From Gammaproteobacteria bacterium (lineage in GTDB: Bacteria > Pseudomonadota > Gammaproteobacteria > S144-34), in assembly GCA_015494165.1 (NCBI GenBank), contig WGBS01000310.1:1-11274 (forward strand): a stretch of 11,274 bases of DNA, in the 5' to 3' direction. The translations under genes were made by a program, and so were the position numbers. The notes under the pieces were generated by a model. The model made no database searches, had not been told where the DNA came from, and saw only the letters and a program-made list of their open reading frames with translations. This document shows, piece after piece, positions 4,619 to 11,274 of the stretch (positions within the stretch are counted from its first letter, which is position 1; every line of letters starts with the position of its first letter).

Positions 4619-5644
4619 ATGCCCATAGACGGTGACCGCTTCCGGCACCGTGCCTTGGAGCTCGCCGCCCGGGACGGGCGCGGGCTCGGCTCACGCCTGG
4701 CCGCCGAATTCGGCATCTCGCGCGCGGCCGCTTCTGCGCGGCTGCGCGCCATGGTGCGCGAAGGGCTGCTGGTCGCCGAGGGGACGACCCGCTCCCGGAC
4801 CTACCGGCTCGCCACCATCGACCGGGCCGACGCCTGCTACCGCACCGACGGTCTCGACGAGGAGGTGGTCTGGCGGCTCCAGTGCCGGCCCGTGCTCCGC
4901 GACCTGCCGGAGAACGTCCGGGACATCTGGCATTACGGGATCACGGAAATGGTCAACAACGCCATCGAGCACTCCGGCTCCGGGATTATCGAGGTGCAGC
5001 TCCATCGGACGGCCCTCGACGCCACGTGCGCGGTCATCGACCACGGAATCGGCATCTTCCGCAAGATCCAGGAGGCGCTCGGGCTGATCGACCCGCGTGA
5101 GGCGATGCTGGAGCTCGCCAAGGGGAAGCTCACGACCGATCCCGAGCACCATACCGGGGAAGGCATCTTCTTCTCGTCCAAGGCCTTCGACCATTTCGAG
5201 ATCCGGTCGGGCAGCCTCGTCTTCGCCCACGACGACGGCGTGCCCGACGTCCTCGCCGAACGCGAACCCGTCGAGGTCCGGGGCACGGTGGTCGTCATGC
5301 GGCTGCGCAACCACAGCACACGACGGCTGCAGGAGGTCTTCGACCGCTTTGCCCAGCCCGAGGACTACACCTTCTCCAGAACCATCGTGCCGGTGCGGCT
5401 CGCCGCCCTGGAAGGCGAGAAGCTGCTCTCCCGCTCGCAGGCGCGGCGCATCACCCGTCGCTTCGAGCGGTTCGAGCACGTCGTGCTCGACTTCCGCGGC
5501 GTCGAGGAGATCGGACAGGCTTTCGCCGACGAGATCTTCCGCGTGTTCCGCCGCGAGCATCCTTCCGTGCGCCTGCAGCCCGTCAACATGGCGCCGAAGG
5601 TCGAGGCGATGGTCCGCCGCGCCCTGGCGGCGGCACGGACGTGA
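4619..5644 (+). CDS. Winged HTH - GHKL ATPase - STAS-like (DUF4325-type) fusion regulator
   Basis: 341 aa. The ATG at 4619 has AAAGGA 9 bases upstream. Residues 8-66 form a winged HTH (L-G-S-R-L-A-A-E-F-G-I-S-R-A-A-A-S-A-R-L, then a basic wing). Residues about 90-230 form a GHKL ATPase of the anti-sigma/histidine-kinase type. Its N box is E-M-V-N-N-A-I-E-H-S with E110 and N114, G1 is D-H-G-I-G-I (141-146), and the lid/G2 is H-T-G-E-G-I-F (178-184), all apparently intact. Residues about 265-337 form a STAS-like domain: L-L-S-R-S-Q-A, then V-V-L-D-F-R-G-V-E-E-I-G-Q-A-F-A-D-E-I-F. There is no dimerisation/phosphoacceptor His module. The layout suggests an anti-sigma-like kinase, its STAS partner and a DNA-binding domain in one chain. 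The target is unknown, and no partner gene follows for 260 bp. The phased repeats upstream suggest autoregulation. Confidence 0.88.
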   Translation: MPIDGDRFRHRALELAARDGRGLGSRLAAEFGISRAAASARLRAMVREGLLVAEGTTRSRTYRLATIDRADACYRTDGLDEEVVWRLQCRPVLRDLPENVRDIWHYGITEMVNNAIEHSGSGIIEVQLHRTALDATCAVIDHGIGIFRKIQEALGLIDPREAMLELAKGKLTTDPEHHTGEGIFFSSKAFDHFEIRSGSLVFAHDDGVPDVLAEREPVEVRGTVVVMRLRNHSTRRLQEVFDRFAQPEDYTFSRTIVPVRLAALEGEKLLSRSQARRITRRFERFEHVVLDFRGVEEIGQAFADEIFRVFRREHPSVRLQPVNMAPKVEAMVRRALAAART

Positions 5645-5910
5645 CGCGCGCGACCGCGGCGCCTGATTCCGCCGCCCCGGGCGCCGGCCGCAGCCTTCAG
5701 CATCGCTCCCGGGACTCGGACCCGCAGGCGGCGAGGAGGGCGTCGGCCAGCGCCTCGATCCGCTCCCGCATCGCCAGCCGCGCTCGCCGTCGCCCCAGCT
5801 TCTATGCGTGGCGCCCAAGCCAGCGTAGCGATCATGCGCGGCGACGCCGTGGAGCCTCAGGCTCGCCCCTCCTCTGCGTGTTCGCGGCGAGTCAAGGTCC
5901 AGGCATGCGC
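5645..5910. other. Gene-poor stretch between the convergent regulator and small exported-protein genes
   Basis: No gene is supported. A 24-codon minus-strand frame at 5697-5771 begins M-R-E-R-I-E-A-L-A-D-A-L-L-A-A-C and looks protein-like. It has no family match I recognise and may be a gene scrap. GAGCC-TCA-GGCTC (5852-5864) is a small hairpin without a T tract, so neither converging gene shows a clear intrinsic terminator. Confidence 0.4.
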
Positions 5911-6216
5911 CTAGCGCCGAGGATCGCGGCGCCCCGGCGGGCTGCCGTCCGGGAGCTCGTGGAGGCGCACCCGCTCGCCGATCTCCCAGACGCGCACGCG
6001 GCCGTCCACCCGCGGCACCGCCCGCCGCCGCGAGTCCACGACCGTCACGCCGCCGATCCGCCGGACCACGGTCACGCGCTCGGGCGAATCCACGATCAGG
6101 AGGTCGGTCCCGCCCTCGTGCGCGCGCGCCGGCCACGGCCCCACGAGGAGGGCCGCCACCAGGGCCGCCCCGGCCAGGCGGGACGTGCCCGCCACCACTT
6201 TGCGCTCACCGTGCAC
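5911..6216 (-). CDS. Small exported hypothetical protein
   Basis: About 101 aa. I prefer the GTG at 6214-6216 because the GGAGG (complement of 6223-6227) is then 6 bases away; the ATG at 6220-6222 touches the GGAGG and is too close. A basic start (H-G-E-R-K) and a hydrophobic stretch (L-A-G-A-A-L-V-A-A-L-L-V-G) ending P-A-R-A before H-E form a Sec signal peptide. The mature part, about 70 residues, is beta-like: L-L-I-V-D-S-P-E-R-V-T-V-V-R-R-I-G-G-V-T-V-V-D. It then has R-V-R-V-W-E-I-G-E-R-V-R-L-H-E-L and a proline/arginine-rich tail. I do not recognise the family. A periplasmic location is inferred. It lies 136 bp after the nfeD-type gene on the same strand and may share its transcript. Confidence 0.65.
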   Translation of the reverse strand: MHGERKVVAGTSRLAGAALVAALLVGPWPARAHEGGTDLLIVDSPERVTVVRRIGGVTVVDSRRRAVPRVDGRVRVWEIGERVRLHELPDGSPPGRRDPRR

Positions 6217-6352
6217 CGCCATCCTCCGTGCAAGGGCCTATCCACCCTTCTCCGGCACGAGCGCACGAGCGTCGGCACCTGCGTCCCCACCATGGGACGT
6301 GCCCAGGCCGTGCTCGGAGCTCGAGGTCGCATGAACCCCGCATGGCCGGGCC

Positions 6353-6811
6353 TCACCCGTCCTCGACCGGCGCCACCTGCAGCGTGTTGCCCTCGACGCC
6401 CGTCACGCGAACGCGCGAGCCCCGCGGCGCGTCGGGCCCGACGGCACGCCAGCGAGTGTCCTCGATCCGCACCGCGCCCACCCCGTTGCGGATGGCCTCC
6501 TCCACCACCGCCACCGCGCCCACGTAGCGCTGGGCACGACGGTTGAGCGCGGGCTCGTCCGTCTCCACCGGCCGGCGGCTGCGCCAGTACCAGAAGGCGC
6601 CCACGAAGCAGGCCGAGCTCCCGCTGAAGAGGAGGAGCTGCCCCTTCCACCCGAGGTCCGGCACGAGGTAGAGCACGGCGCCCGTGAGCCAGGCCCCCAC
6701 CCCGAGCCACAGGAAGAACACGCCCGGCGCCGCAAGCTCCAGCACGAGCAGGATCAGGCCCAGCGCCCACCAGTGCCAGTGGGTGAAGGGAAAGAGCGCG
6801 AGGTCTTCCAC
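6353..6811 (-). CDS. Short NfeD-family membrane protein (YbbJ type), partner of the SPFH protein
   Basis: 152 aa. The start is GTG at 6811; its Shine-Dalgarno (GAGGGG, complement of 6818-6823) overlaps the TGA of qmcA, so the two are translationally coupled with a 10-bp gap. Residues about 12-75 hold three or four hydrophobic segments (H-W-W-A-L-G-L-I-L-L-V-L-E-L; F-F-L-W-L-G-V-G-A-W-L-T-G; Q-L-L-L-F-S-G-S-S-A). The E-L-x-x-P-G-V-F-F motif after the first helix is typical. Residues about 90-150 form the OB-fold domain (G-A-V-A-V-V-E-E-A-I-R-N-G-V-G-A-V-R-I...G-S-R-V-R-V-T-G-V-E-G-N-T-L). It lacks the ClpP-like protease domain of long NfeD proteins. The family is encoded next to stomatin-like proteins and is thought to act with them in membrane microdomains. 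Confidence 0.92.
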   Translation of the reverse strand: MEDLALFPFTHWHWWALGLILLVLELAAPGVFFLWLGVGAWLTGAVLYLVPDLGWKGQLLLFSGSSACFVGAFWYWRSRRPVETDEPALNRRAQRYVGAVAVVEEAIRNGVGAVRIEDTRWRAVGPDAPRGSRVRVTGVEGNTLQVAPVEDG

Positions 6812-6821
6812 GGCCCGCCCC

Positions 6822-7769
6822 TCAGCCCGCGGGCCGCGCGGACGCCTGCGCCTCGCGCCCCGCGAAGGCGCCGCGCACGAGCTCGGCGATGCCGCCCACG
6901 GCCCCGATCACGCCGGTCGCCTCCACGGGCAGCACGATCACCTTCTGGTTCTGGGCGGTGCCGATGGCGGCGAGCGCCTCGACATACTTCTGCGCCACGA
7001 AGTAGTTGAGCGCCTGCACGTCGCCCGCGCGCACCGCCTCCGAGACCACGCGCGTGGCCTCGGCCTCCGCCTGCGCCAGGCGCTCGCGCGCCTCGGCGTC
7101 GCGCTGGGCGGCCTCCCGGCGGCCTTCCGCCTCCAGGATCATCGCGCGCTTCTCGCCCTCGGCGCGGTTGATGGCGGCGTCGCGCTCGCCCTCGGCCTCC
7201 AGGATCATGGCCCGCTTCTCGCGCTCGGCCTTCATCTGCCGCGCCATCGCGCGCACCAGGTCCTCCGGCGGGCGGATCTCCTTGATCTCGACGCGCGTGA
7301 TCTTGATGCCCCACGGGTCCGTGGCCGCGTCCACCACCTGCAGCAGCGAGCGGTTGATGCGCTCGCGCTCGGAGAGCACCTCGTCCAGGTCCATGCCGCC
7401 CATGACGGTGCGGATGTTGGTCATGGTGAGGTTCTCGATGGCGCGGTGCATGTCGCGCACCTCGTAGGCCGCGCGCGCCGAGTCGAGCACCTGGTAGAAG
7501 ACCACCCCGTCGACACGCACCATGGCGTTGTCCTTGGTGATCACGTCCTGGCTCGGGATGTCCAGCACGGACTCCATCATGTTGATGCGGTGGCCGATGC
7601 GGTCGACGAAGGGCACGATCAGGTTGAGCCCGGGCCGCAGCGAGCGCCGGTAGCGCCCGAAGCGCTCCACCGTCCACTCCTGTCCCTGCGGGACCATCTT
7701 GACGCCGGCGACGATCACCCCGACGGCGAGCGCCGCGAAGGCCAGCACGAAATAGACGACTCCTGCCAT
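6822..7769 (-). CDS. qmcA: SPFH/stomatin-like membrane protein, QmcA type
   Basis: 315 aa, normal length. The ATG at 7769 has a strong AAGGAGG (complement of 7776-7782) 6 bases upstream. A single N-terminal membrane segment (residues about 4-24) is followed by the SPFH domain (about 25-185): V-P-Q-G-Q-E-W-T-V-E-R-F-G-R-Y, then L-R-P-G-L-N-L-I-V-P-F-V-D, then D-V-I-T-K-D-N-A-M-V-R-V-D-G-V-V-F-Y-Q-V. Next comes a long alpha-helical stretch (about 175-255) with repeated A-x-x-L-E-A-E-G-type units, and then A-L-N-Y-F-V-A-Q-K-Y-V-E-A-L-A, the QmcA hallmark. Such proteins oligomerise on the cytoplasmic membrane into large assemblies. It is the upstream member of the pair with the NfeD protein. No defect seen. 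Confidence 0.95.
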   Translation of the reverse strand: MAGVVYFVLAFAALAVGVIVAGVKMVPQGQEWTVERFGRYRRSLRPGLNLIVPFVDRIGHRINMMESVLDIPSQDVITKDNAMVRVDGVVFYQVLDSARAAYEVRDMHRAIENLTMTNIRTVMGGMDLDEVLSERERINRSLLQVVDAATDPWGIKITRVEIKEIRPPEDLVRAMARQMKAEREKRAMILEAEGERDAAINRAEGEKRAMILEAEGRREAAQRDAEARERLAQAEAEATRVVSEAVRAGDVQALNYFVAQKYVEALAAIGTAQNQKVIVLPVEATGVIGAVGGIAELVRGAFAGREAQASARPAG

Positions 7770-7803
7770 CCCCGTCCTCCTTCGTCCGCTCCGGTCATGG
7801 CCG

Positions 7804-7824
7804 GCGCCCGCCCGCGGCGGGCGC
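7804..7824. terminator. Nine-pair GC hairpin between the TPR gene and qmcA
   Basis: GCGCCCGCC (7804-7812) and GGCGGGCGC (7816-7824) are perfect complements around a three-base loop, in the 105-bp gap after the TPR gene stop. No T tract follows on the minus strand, so it may pause polymerase or protect an mRNA end instead of terminating. Confidence 0.4.
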
Positions 7825-7874
7825 TCGGGCCATTGTGGCGGCCCGCCCCGCCGGCGGCCAGCCCGGCGCGCGCC

Positions 7875-9140
7875 TCAGGCCTCGCCGGCCGTGAAGGGCC
7901 CGTCGGGCGGGGCGCCGATCCGGCGCAGCTGCCGTGCCGCCCGCTCGGCCTCCTCGCGGTCGCCGGCGCGCGCGGCGGCGAGGCCGAGCAGGTGCCAGAC
8001 CTCCGGGTCGTAGGGCTCGCGCTCGGCGGCGCGGCGCAGGCGCTCCAGCGCCTGCTCGTGCTGGCCGCGCAGCATCGCCGCGTGCCCCAGGGCCACCAGC
8101 GCCGAGTAGCTGTCCGGCGCGAGCGCCAGCGCCCGCGCGGCCGCGGCCTCGGCGCCCTCGGCATCCCCCAGCGCCGCCCGCGCGCGGGCGATGATCCCGT
8201 GGGCGGCGCCGATGGTCGGCGCGAGCCGCAGCGCGGCCTCGGCCTCCTCGATGGCCTCCCGGCTGCGCCCCAGCGCCCGCAGGACCTCGGCGAGGTTCCA
8301 CCGCACGGTGAACTGGTCCGGGTCGAGCCGCGCGGCGCGCTGCGCGGCGTCCAGCGCCTCGTCGAGGCGCTCCTGCCCCCGGAGGCTCGCGGCGAGGGCG
8401 TTCCAGGCGTTGGCGTCCCACGGCGCGTGACCGATCCAGCGCCGCGCCGCCGCCTCGATCCGGTCCCACTCGCACGCGCCGCTGCGCATGCGCGTGTAGA
8501 GCTCCATCACGGGCAGGCGCTCGCGCGCGGCGCGCACGCGCCCCTCGGTGACGGGGAGCCGCGCCGCGTAGGCGATGCTGCCCATCTGGCAGGCGACGAC
8601 GCCGGCGAGCCGGCCCCGGCCGTCGAAGACGGGCGCGCCGGGCGGCACGTCGCCCGTGGCCCGCAGGGGCACGAAGGGCCCGTCGTCGGCCTGCGGCCCG
8701 ACCCTGCGCATGGGCTGGACGGCGATGCCGTCGCTGAGCAGGCCCATGAGGCCGAAGCGCCGGTCACGAAGGCTGGCCGGCGCGAAGCGCTCCGCCGGCG
8801 GCAGCCGCAGTTCCCGGCAGGCGAGCTCCGCGAGGCCCAGGGCCCCGTGCACCCGCACGAGGCGCGCCCGGAGCCTGCGCCCGTCGATCGTGCGCAGCGG
8901 CACCTCCCTGGCCCCCCCGACGATCGCCGCCGCAGCGAGCACGCGGTTGCGCGCCACGACCACCCCCTGCGGCATGTCGGGCAGCCCGCCCGGCGGGAGC
9001 ATGTCCACCTCCACGACCGCCCAGCCCGGCGCGCGCTTCGCGACCACGTCGACCAGCCAGCTCTCCGGGATCCCGATGGCCTTGCGCGCCCGCTCGATCG
9101 CCTCGGCGATCGCGGCGCGGCCCCCGTCGCCTGCCTTCAT
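7875..9140 (-). CDS. HtrA-like pseudoprotease domain fused to five TPRs
   Basis: 421 aa. The ATG at 9140 has GGAGG (complement of 9149-9153) 8 bases upstream. There is no signal peptide, so it is probably cytoplasmic. Residues about 57-195 follow the beta-barrel pattern of trypsin-like HtrA/DegP proteases: G-V-V-V-A-R-N-R-V-L-A-A-A-A-I-V-G-G-A, then D-G-R-R-L-R-A-R-L-V-R-V-H-G-A-L-G-L-A-E-L, then G-A-P-V-F-D-G-R-G-R-L-A-G-V-V. All three catalytic positions are changed: His to Ala (about 72), Asp to Gly (about 102), Ser to Pro (about 167). Residues 241-410 are five consecutive 34-residue TPRs, each ending in a D-P, A-P or E-P type turn. It is probably a scaffold, not an enzyme. It follows sbcC by 36 bp and is likely in the same operon. 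The protease resemblance is my reading of the pattern and needs a profile search. Confidence 0.8.
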   Translation of the reverse strand: MKAGDGGRAAIAEAIERARKAIGIPESWLVDVVAKRAPGWAVVEVDMLPPGGLPDMPQGVVVARNRVLAAAAIVGGAREVPLRTIDGRRLRARLVRVHGALGLAELACRELRLPPAERFAPASLRDRRFGLMGLLSDGIAVQPMRRVGPQADDGPFVPLRATGDVPPGAPVFDGRGRLAGVVACQMGSIAYAARLPVTEGRVRAARERLPVMELYTRMRSGACEWDRIEAAARRWIGHAPWDANAWNALAASLRGQERLDEALDAAQRAARLDPDQFTVRWNLAEVLRALGRSREAIEEAEAALRLAPTIGAAHGIIARARAALGDAEGAEAAAARALALAPDSYSALVALGHAAMLRGQHEQALERLRRAAEREPYDPEVWHLLGLAAARAGDREEAERAARQLRRIGAPPDGPFTAGEA

Positions 9141-9176
9141 GGCCTCACCCTCCTTTCCTGTGCCTGCCCGCTCCCG

Positions 9177-11274
9177 CTACGGAAGGACGAAGCGGGCGCG
9201 GCTCCCGTCGCGGCCCGCGACGACCTCCAGCCGCGCGTCGATGCGCTCGCGCAGCTCCGGCACGTGCGAGATCACGCCCACCAGGCGGCCCTCGCCCTGC
9301 AGGTCCGCCAGCGCCCGCATGGCGAGCTCCAGCGCCTCCGGATCGAGGCTGCCGAAGCCCTCGTCGACGAAGAGCGTCTCCAGCCGGATGCCGCCCGCGT
9401 AGCTCTGGACCACGTCCGCGAGCCCCAGCGCGAGCGCGAGCGAGGCCAGGAACCCCTCCCCGCCCGAGAGCGTGCCCACCGGGCGTGGCTCGCCCGTGTA
9501 GGCGTCGTCCACCTCCAGGTCGAGGCCTGCCGCCATCCTCCGGTCCTGCTGCTTCCGCGCGCGGCGCAGCACGTAGCGGCCGCCGCTCATCAGGCGCAGC
9601 CGCTCCGTCGCGGCCGCCAGGACCTCGTCGAGCATGCCGCCCAGCACGAAGCGCTCGAAGCTGATCTGCTCGCCGCCGGCCCTGCCGGCCGCGACCTCCG
9701 CGAGCCGGCCGACCACCCCGTAGCGCCGCTCCAGCGCCTCCAGCTCGCGGTCGATGCCCCGCACCGCCTCCAGCGCCGCCTCCAGCGCCCGGAGCCGCTC
9801 GCGCGTCTCGCCGGCGCGCCGCTGGGCCGCCTCGAGCGCAGCGCGCGCCTCGTCGAGCCGCGCCTCCAGCGCCGCGAGGTCCGGCGGCTCCAGACCGCGT
9901 GCCGCGGCGCGCGCGCGCCGCAGCCGCGCCCGGGCCTCGTGGAGCGCGCGGCCGTGGGCCTCGATCGCCTCGCGCTCGGCCTCCATCGTCTCCTCGGGCA
10001 GGCGCGCCCGCTCCCAGTCGTCACGACCCCGGAAACCCTCATCCTGGAGGCGCGCCGCGAGCTGGGTCTCCGCCTCCTCGGCCGCCCGCACCGCACGCCG
10101 CGCCGCCGCCTCGGCCTCCTCGCACCGCGCCCGGGCCGCCGCCTCCTCGGCGCGGGCCGCCTCGTGGGCCCGGCGCGCGGCCTCCAGCGCCCGCTCCAGC
10201 GACTCCGCCTCGGCGCGGGCCGCGGCCAGCGCGGCCTCCAGCGCCCGCGGCGTGCGCAGGTCCTTCGGCAGCCGGCGTGCCACCGTCTTCCGCTCGGCCC
10301 GGGCGGCGGCCAGCACCTGCTCGGCCGCCTGCACCGCCTGCGCCGCCGCGTCGAGCGCCCGCTCCGCCGCCTCGGCCTCGCCCTCCAGCTCCGGCAGGCG
10401 CGCGCGCGCCTCCTCCAGCCCCCCGAGCGCCTCCCGTGCGGCCTCCAGCTCGCGCGCGAGCTCCCGCTCGCGCCGCCGCAGCGCCCGCGGCGGCTGCGCC
10501 GCCGCCTCGCCGAGCCCGTCCGCGAGGGTGCGCACCCGCGCCTCGCAGGCGGCCGCCTCGGCCTGCGCCGCCGCGAGACGCTCCCGCGCCTCGGCGAGCG
10601 CCGCCTCGGCCTCGTCCCGCGCCGCCCGCGCCTCGCGCACGGCCGCCTCCTCGACGGCGGCCTCGTGCGCCCGGACCGGCCGCGGGTGCTCGGTCGCGCC
10701 GCACACCGGGCACGGCCGCCCGGGCTCCAGCCGCTCCGCGAGCCGCGCCGCCATGGCCGCGAGCGAGCGCGACTCGGCCTCGCGCAGCGCGGCCTCCGCC
10801 TCCCGGAAGGCCGCCTCCGCCTCGGCCACCAGGGTCTCCGCCTCCTCGCGCGCACCGAGCGCCCGGGCGAGCGCCTCCTGCGCCTCGGCGAGCGCCTCGC
10901 GGCCCTCGCGCAGGCGCGTGGCCTCCTTGAGCGCGGCCTGCAGCGCCTGCGCCCGCGCCGAGAGGTCGCCGTGTGCGGCGAGCCGCTCCCGGGCCCCGTC
11001 GAGCGCCGCGCGCGCCGCCTCGTGCTGCGCCCGCGCCGCATCCTGCGCCTCGCGGGCCTCCGTGAGCGCCCGCTCGGCCTCGGCGAGCCGCGCCTCGGCC
11101 GTGGCCAGCGCCTCGACGTCGCCGCGCAGCCCCTCCAGCTCCGCCACCCGCCGGCGGGCCTTCTCGCGCGTCTCCTCGCGCGCCGTCTCGCGTTCCAGCG
11201 CCCGGGCCGCCCGCTCTAGCGCCTTGCGGGCCTTCCGTGCCGCGCGCCCGGCGTCCTTGCGGTCGCGTTCGGCC
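9177..11274 (-). CDS. sbcC: SbcC (Rad50-like) exonuclease subunit, 5' part outside the window
   Basis: About 699 codons are visible and the frame is open through the right edge, so the N-terminal Walker A lobe is missing from view. Two long Ala/Glu/Arg-rich coiled-coil arms flank the zinc hook C-P-V-C-G (codons at 10701-10712). The C-terminal ATPase lobe has the ABC signature L-S-G-G-E (9456-9470), the Walker B/D-loop L-F-V-D-E-G-F-G-S-L-D just after it, and the switch histidine in V-I-S-H-V. The gene ends in TAG at 9177-9179. SbcC works with the nuclease SbcD on DNA hairpins, palindromes and double-strand ends; sbcD would be expected upstream, beyond the edge. The arms are unusually alanine-rich, which fits the GC content. 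The TPR gene follows after 36 bp. Confidence 0.95.
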   Translation of the reverse strand, partial: AERDRKDAGRAARKARKALERAARALERETAREETREKARRRVAELEGLRGDVEALATAEARLAEAERALTEAREAQDAARAQHEAARAALDGARERLAAHGDLSARAQALQAALKEATRLREGREALAEAQEALARALGAREEAETLVAEAEAAFREAEAALREAESRSLAAMAARLAERLEPGRPCPVCGATEHPRPVRAHEAAVEEAAVREARAARDEAEAALAEARERLAAAQAEAAACEARVRTLADGLGEAAAQPPRALRRRERELARELEAAREALGGLEEARARLPELEGEAEAAERALDAAAQAVQAAEQVLAAARAERKTVARRLPKDLRTPRALEAALAAARAEAESLERALEAARRAHEAARAEEAAARARCEEAEAAARRAVRAAEEAETQLAARLQDEGFRGRDDWERARLPEETMEAEREAIEAHGRALHEARARLRRARAAARGLEPPDLAALEARLDEARAALEAAQRRAGETRERLRALEAALEAVRGIDRELEALERRYGVVGRLAEVAAGRAGGEQISFERFVLGGMLDEVLAAATERLRLMSGGRYVLRRARKQQDRRMAAGLDLEVDDAYTGEPRPVGTLSGGEGFLASLALALGLADVVQSYAGGIRLETLFVDEGFGSLDPEALELAMRALADLQGEGRLVGVISHVPELRERIDARLEVVAGRDGSRARFVLP

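Noticed and set aside
5697..5771. 24-codon minus-strand ORF beginning M-R-E-R-I-E-A-L
   Set aside because: It looks protein-like but has no clear RBS, a stop codon lies just upstream in frame, and no family is recognisable. Too weak to call a gene.
4691..6136. Minus-strand open frame of 481 codons opposite the HTH-ATPase-STAS gene
   Set aside because: It runs antisense to a gene with intact ATPase motifs and has no recognisable protein features of its own.
7127..7219. Duplicated DNA block inside qmcA
   Set aside because: The repeated I-L-E-A-E-G units are the normal helical repeats of the QmcA family, not a recent duplication.
6684..11219. Plus-strand open frame of 1511 codons opposite nfeD, qmcA, the TPR gene and sbcC
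   Set aside because: Four well-supported minus-strand genes with RBSs and family motifs occupy this span. The plus frame is low-complexity Arg/Leu/Ala/Gly sequence without any domain.

Overview
The window is very GC-rich (GC-rich third codon positions, long antisense open frames) and fits a high-GC gammaproteobacterium, perhaps of the Chromatiales/Ectothiorhodospiraceae type. That assignment is inferred from gene content and composition, not from a marker gene.

Layout. (1) Positions 1-390: the left edge cuts a minus-strand gene whose first codons read M-K-A-Y-C-G, compatible with an IS110-family transposase. Its leader can fold into a long hairpin that pairs with the ribosome binding site. 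Beyond it lies a 5 x 14 bp tandem repeat whose minus strand is a regular G3N4 array (G-quadruplex type). (2) 391-1371, minus: a WYL-domain regulator whose diagnostic core motif is written on the opposite strand, that is, inverted in place and in frame. (3) 1643-3723, plus: an operator and a HigBA toxin-antitoxin pair, a two-helix membrane protein, then a Phd/YefM antitoxin followed by a frameshifted, truncated PIN-toxin remnant. (4) 3866-4517: a small zinc-ribbon gene (minus), an ankyrin-repeat remnant and an intrinsic terminator. (5) 4534-5644, plus: four GTTKACAAA direct repeats spaced 21-22 bp, then a gene fusing a winged HTH, a GHKL ATPase and a STAS-like (DUF4325-type) domain. (6) 5911-11274, all minus: housekeeping-like genes, in transcription order sbcC (5' part outside the window), a cytoplasmic HtrA-like pseudoprotease fused to five TPRs, qmcA, an nfeD-type partner, and a small exported protein.

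How it fits together. About 1-5.9 kb looks like accessory DNA: toxin-antitoxin modules, gene fragments, a probable insertion-sequence edge and a broken regulator. About 5.9-11.3 kb looks like stable chromosome, with short spacings and strong Shine-Dalgarno sites. The observations most worth a second look are the inverted WYL motif, the phased operator array in front of the HTH-ATPase-STAS gene, the structured leader of the edge transposase (possible bridge RNA) and the catalytically dead HtrA-TPR fusion.
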